A DNA stretch of 64,000 nucleotides, from contig NZ_BCTY01000001.1 in assembly GCF_001591005.1 (NCBI RefSeq), positions 1 through 64,000 on the forward strand, read 5' to 3'. Source of the DNA: Sphingomonas sanguinis NBRC 13937 (GTDB lineage Bacteria; Pseudomonadota; Alphaproteobacteria; Sphingomonadales; Sphingomonadaceae). The notes under the pieces are model-generated. The model saw only the letters and a list, made by a program, of their open reading frames with translations, did no database searches and was not told where the DNA came from. A program made the position numbers and the translations under genes. This document shows, in pieces, positions 60,691 to 64,000 of this stretch. The first letter of the stretch is position 1; the number at the start of each line of letters is the position of its first letter.

Positions 60691-62748
60691 TCACCAGATG
60701 CGGACGCGCTGCTGCGGCGTCAGGGCCATCTTGTCGGTCGGCTTGACGCCGAACGCCGCGTACCAGGGGTCGAGGTTGCGCACGGTCAGCACGCGCTCAT
60801 GGCCCGGCGAATGCGGATCGGACAGCAACGCCTGGCGCAGCGCCGGTTCGCGCCACTTGGTCCGCCACACCTGCGCCCAGCCATAATAGAAGCGCTGGTC
60901 GCCCGTCGTGCCGTCGATGATCGGCGCGGGCTTGCCGCCCAGCGACTTGTGATAGGCGTCGAGCGCCACGGTCAGACCCGCCAGATCGGCGATATTCTCG
61001 CCCAGCGTCAGCTCACCCTGGACATGCTGGCCGGGCAGCGGTTCGTAACCATCATACTGCTTCACCAATGCGTCGGTGAAGGTCTTGAAGCGGGACACGT
61101 CCTGCGGCGTCCACCAGTCGGTTAGCTTGCCGGTCGCGTCATACTTGCGGCCCTGATCGTCGAAGTGATGGCTGATCTCGTGCCCGATCACCGCGCCGAT
61201 GCCGCCATAGTTCACCGCCGGATCGGCCTTCGGATCGAAGAAGGGCGGCTGCAGGATCGCCGCCGGGAACACGATCTCGTTCATCGGCGGGTTGGCATAG
61301 GCGTTGATCGTCATCGGCGTCATGAACCACTCGCCACGATCGATCGGCTGGCCCAGCTTGTTCAGGTCCCGCTGGAACTCGAAGGCGTTGGCGCGCGCGA
61401 CATTGCCGACCAGATCGCCACGCTGAATCTGCAGCGCGGAATAATCCTTCCACTTGTCGGGATAACCGATCTTGGGCGTGAAGGCTGCAAGCTTGGCCAG
61501 CGCCTTCTGCTTGGTCGCGGGCGCCATCCATTCCAGATTGCGCAGGCGGTCGCCCATCGCCGAGATCAGGTTCTTGACCAGCGCGTCGGCAGCGGCCTTC
61601 GATTCCGGCGGGAAGTATTTGGCGACATATTGCTTGCCGACTTCCTCGCCCAGGCCGTTGGAGACCAGGCCGACACCCCGCTTCCACCGTGCCTGCTGCT
61701 CGGGCGTGCCCGACAGAGTGGTGCCATAGAAGGCGAAGTTGGTCTTGTCGAAATCGCTCGACAGGTAACCGGCATAGCTGCGCAGGACCTTCAGCATCGC
61801 ATAGTCCTGAAGGACGTTCAGCGGCGCTTCGCTGTAGAGCTTGGCCTCGCCGGTGATCGCGCTGGGCTGTGCGACCAGATAGGCGGGACGCCCCGACACG
61901 CCCATCGTCTGCATATACTGCGCCCAGGGGAAGCCCGGTGCCTTGGCGGCGAAGTCGGCGGCCGTCCACTTGTTATAGGTCTTGTCAGCGTCGCGGCTCT
62001 CGATCCGGGTCCAGTGGACACCAGCCAGTGCCTTTTCGAAGTTGAAGACGGCCGCCGCGCGCGCCTCGGCATTCTGCTCGCCCGCCAACGTCAGCATCTT
62101 GGCGAGATAGGCCTGATAGGCGGTGCGTACGCTCGCCAGCTTGGCGTCGTCCTTCAGATAATAATCGCGGTCAGGCAGGCCCAGGCCGCTCTGGCCGAAG
62201 CTGGGGATATAGGTATCTGGGGCCTTGTCGTCCTGGCCGATATAGACGCCGAAGGGCGAGCCGACGCCTTGACGCTGGAGCTTGGCCATTTCGATGGCCA
62301 GTGCGTCCCGGTCCTTGGTCGCGCGCAGCTGCTCCAGCCAGGGCTTGACCGGGGTCACGCCCTTTGCGTTGACGGCGGCCTCGTCCATGAAGCTGGCGTA
62401 GAAGTCACCGGCCTTGTTGCCGGGCTGCTTCGTGGCTTCGTCCAGGATCGTGCGGGTCTGCTCCAGCGAGCGGTCCTGCAGGACGTGGAACATGCCATAG
62501 GAGGAACGGTCGGCGGGGATCGTCGTCGCCTTGTACCAGGTGCCGTTCGCATAATCGAAGAAATCGTCGCCCGGCTTCACCGCCGTGTCGCGGCCCGCCA
62601 TGTCGAAGCCGAAATCGCCGATTTCCGGACCATTCTTGGCGTTGGGCTTGACCGGGGCGACGGCGGCCTTGTCGACGGGGTTCTTCGTCTGGGCAACGAC
62701 AGGGGAAATGGCGGTCGTGAGGAGGGCGGCGATCAGCAGAGAGCGCAT
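60691..62748 (-). CDS. M13-family metallopeptidase, upstream copy
   Basis: 685 residues from ATG 62748, with GGGAA 6 nt upstream. Signal peptide MRSLLIAALLTTAISPVVAQ; N-terminal PGDDFFDYANGTWYKATTIP; HExxH at about 523-527 in GHEISHHFDDQG; GENIADLAGLTVALDAY; C-terminal DPWYAAFGVKPTDKMALTPQ. It shares clear similarity along its full length with the copy at 58601-60631, so the pair arose by duplication. A promoter-like sequence lies upstream (62780-62807). Likely periplasmic; substrates unknown. Confidence 0.94.
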   Translation of the reverse strand: MRSLLIAALLTTAISPVVAQTKNPVDKAAVAPVKPNAKNGPEIGDFGFDMAGRDTAVKPGDDFFDYANGTWYKATTIPADRSSYGMFHVLQDRSLEQTRTILDEATKQPGNKAGDFYASFMDEAAVNAKGVTPVKPWLEQLRATKDRDALAIEMAKLQRQGVGSPFGVYIGQDDKAPDTYIPSFGQSGLGLPDRDYYLKDDAKLASVRTAYQAYLAKMLTLAGEQNAEARAAAVFNFEKALAGVHWTRIESRDADKTYNKWTAADFAAKAPGFPWAQYMQTMGVSGRPAYLVAQPSAITGEAKLYSEAPLNVLQDYAMLKVLRSYAGYLSSDFDKTNFAFYGTTLSGTPEQQARWKRGVGLVSNGLGEEVGKQYVAKYFPPESKAAADALVKNLISAMGDRLRNLEWMAPATKQKALAKLAAFTPKIGYPDKWKDYSALQIQRGDLVGNVARANAFEFQRDLNKLGQPIDRGEWFMTPMTINAYANPPMNEIVFPAAILQPPFFDPKADPAVNYGGIGAVIGHEISHHFDDQGRKYDATGKLTDWWTPQDVSRFKTFTDALVKQYDGYEPLPGQHVQGELTLGENIADLAGLTVALDAYHKSLGGKPAPIIDGTTGDQRFYYGWAQVWRTKWREPALRQALLSDPHSPGHERVLTVRNLDPWYAAFGVKPTDKMALTPQQRVRIW

Positions 62749-62779
62749 CTGAATTCCCAAAAAGGATTGTGATAGCGCT

Positions 62780-62807
62780 GTTGTAGCGAGACGATACGCC
62801 TAGTCAA
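62780..62807 (-). promoter_or_regulatory. Candidate sigma-70 promoter of the upstream M13 gene
   Basis: Minus-strand TTGACT (62807-62802), 16-nt spacer, TACAAC (62785-62780). Transcription would start about 62773, some 25 nt before the ATG at 62748. Motif match only. Confidence 0.45.
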
Positions 62808-62843
62808 ACCGTTAGAAAGACACGCCAAACCGAGATACCGCTA

Positions 62844-63419
62844 TCAAATTGCGGGCGATCTCCGACGGTTGCGCCATTTGCGGGCAATCCATACCCGCCA
62901 GCCCAGGGCCGATGCCAGATAGCCCACCACCGCGCATCCGGCAGTCAGGACGCACAGGCCCAGGCCAAAGGCAGGCCCCTGCTCCCACAACCAGTGAAAG
63001 GCGCTCAACGCCCATTGCAGCCAGCCCGTCGCGGCCTCTGCCACCGGCTGGGTGTTGATCGGCGTCTCGCTGCGCAGCAGGAAGGTGCCGATGCGATAGG
63101 CGATCAGCCACAAAAGCGGCGTGGTCAGCGGATTGGTGATGAAGGTCGTCAGCGCCGCGACCGGAACATTGGCGCGAAACGGCAGGGCAAAGACCGCCGC
63201 GATGGCGATCTGCGCGACCGGAAACAGGAACCCGGCCACGACACCCAGCGCAACGCCGCGCGGCACCGAGCGCCGCGTAAAGCGCCACAGCTCGGGCGCA
63301 AGCACGCGGTGCGCTACCGGCCGGAGCAGCCGGTTGTTCTCCATCGAATCGCGGGTCGGCATGTTGCGGCGGACCCAGGCCATGGAACGGCCCCACATGG
63401 TGGGCACGGCCGAAGCCAT
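62844..63419 (-). CDS. DUF2062 membrane protein
   Basis: 191 residues. DUF2062 proteins are small inner-membrane proteins of unknown function. Visible: GVALGVVAGFLFPVAQIAIA, ANVPVAALTTFITNPLTTPL (the NPLTTP motif is characteristic), LLWLIAYRIGTFLL and a third hydrophobic segment FGLGLCVLTAGCAVVGYLA. The C-terminal tail is basic (RKWRNRRRSP). Its start codon shares a base with the smpB stop (TGATG), so it is translated with smpB. Confidence 0.9.
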   Translation of the reverse strand: MASAVPTMWGRSMAWVRRNMPTRDSMENNRLLRPVAHRVLAPELWRFTRRSVPRGVALGVVAGFLFPVAQIAIAAVFALPFRANVPVAALTTFITNPLTTPLLWLIAYRIGTFLLRSETPINTQPVAEAATGWLQWALSAFHWLWEQGPAFGLGLCVLTAGCAVVGYLASALGWRVWIARKWRNRRRSPAI

Positions 63420-63898
63420 CAGCCGCGGTCGCGCAGGATGCGGCCCTGCTCGCGCTTCCAGTCGCGTTCCTTGATCGAATCGCGCTTGTCGTGCGCTTTC
63501 TTGCCCTTCGCCAATGCCAGCTCCACCTTCGCGCGACCGCGCGAGTTGAAATAGATCATCAGTGGCACCAGGGTCATGCCCTCGCGCGCCACCGCACCGT
63601 GGAGCTTGTTTATTTCGCGCTCATGAAGGAGCAATTTACGCGGCCGCTTCGCCTCGTGATTGAAGCGGTTGCCATGGCTGAATTCCGGCACGTTGGAATT
63701 GACCAGCCACACCTCTTCGCCGCGCACCTCGGCGTAGGACTCCGCGATCGATCCCTCGCCGAAGCGAAGCGATTTCACCTCGGTCCCGGTCAGGGCGATA
63801 CCAGCCTCATAGGTGGTCTCGATGGCATAATCGAAGCGGGCGCGCCGGTTCTCGGCGACGATCTTCTTCTTGTCGAACGTTTGGGGTTTCGGGCGCAT
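63419..63898 (-). CDS. smpB: SsrA-binding protein SmpB
   Basis: Delivers tmRNA to stalled ribosomes for trans-translation. 159 residues from ATG 63898 ([12 protein letters not shown]), with [35 protein letters not shown], and the C-terminal [20 protein letters not shown] typical of SmpB. The frame is open upstream to 63994 but that part shows no family similarity. Upstream of 63898, about 100 nt to the window edge, no gene was identified. tmRNA itself is not in the window. Confidence 0.96.
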   Translation of the reverse strand: MRPKPQTFDKKKIVAENRRARFDYAIETTYEAGIALTGTEVKSLRFGEGSIAESYAEVRGEEVWLVNSNVPEFSHGNRFNHEAKRPRKLLLHEREINKLHGAVAREGMTLVPLMIYFNSRGRAKVELALAKGKKAHDKRDSIKERDWKREQGRILRDRG

Positions 63899-64000
63899 GG
63901 ACGGGCCGATGTAGGCGCTTGGAGCCCGCGTGAAAAGCCGGTCGCGACGGTCTGTCCCGTTTCCGGGCGCGAGCGGCGATGCAACGGTGGTCAAGCGGGC

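Noticed and set aside
63899..64000. Possible dapA end upstream of smpB
   Set aside because: dapA often precedes smpB in alphaproteobacteria, but none of the three minus-strand frames in this stretch resembles a DapA C-terminus.

Overview
The window looks like a chromosomal segment of a high-GC alphaproteobacterium, most likely a sphingomonad (Sphingomonas sensu lato). This rests on gene order (dusB/nifR3-ntrBC-ntrYX-hfq-hflX; pckA // chvI-chvG-hprK-rapZ-EIIA-HPr; lptD-surA-pdxA-rsmA), on a tandem two-domain Hfq, on a CckA-type hybrid kinase, and on a palindromic intergenic element of a kind I recall from sphingomonad genomes. Assignment is from recognition of protein families; no database search was run.

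Layout. 14-9841: mazG, then (minus strand, transcribed towards it) the nitrogen-control run dusB-ntrB-ntrC-ntrY-ntrX followed by hfq and hflX. 9932-12115: ispDF, a small exported protein and a CinA-type amidase. 12076-13457: Coq10/RatA-like gene and lipA. 13608-17775: carbonic anhydrase, aspS, rnd, and a lipoprotein resembling I78 peptidase inhibitors. 17762-23298: ppx, ppk, a DnaA-inactivator-like gene and a large exported protein. 23358-28920: purM-purN and small genes, a GNAT, ndk, holC, pepA. 29092-36468: lptD-surA-pdxA-rsmA, a palindromic repeat, a TPR protein, an RsmB-type methyltransferase. 36487-39498: guaB, divergent from an SPFH/NfeD pair. 39550-45655: pckA, divergent from chvI-chvG and a sugar-less regulatory PTS branch (HPr kinase, RapZ, EIIA, HPr). 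45655-53910: tRNA/rRNA modification, rmuC, def, recR, fmt, truA, an RlmD-type methyltransferase, NAD(P)HX repair and a lipoprotein. 53897-63898: ilvD, a single-domain receiver next to cckA, two tandem M13 metallopeptidases, a DUF2062 membrane protein and smpB.

How it fits together. Coding density is very high: neighbours in an operon usually share ATGA/TGATG-type start-stop overlaps, and five convergent pairs overlap at their 3' ends by 4-40 nt. Several regulatory layers occur side by side: two NtrBC-type pairs, ChvG/ChvI beside its likely target pckA, an HPr/HprK/EIIA regulatory PTS, CckA with a FAT-GUY-like receiver, and Hfq. No mobile element, prophage, CRISPR array, rRNA or tRNA gene was recognised, and no gene-free stretch exceeds 300 bases.

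Most of the content is conserved core genome. The points most worth a second look are the tandem Hfq, the RapZ whose Walker A lysine is replaced by threonine, the FAT-GUY-like receiver beside cckA, the NtrX lacking a GAFTGA loop, and the M13 peptidase duplication.
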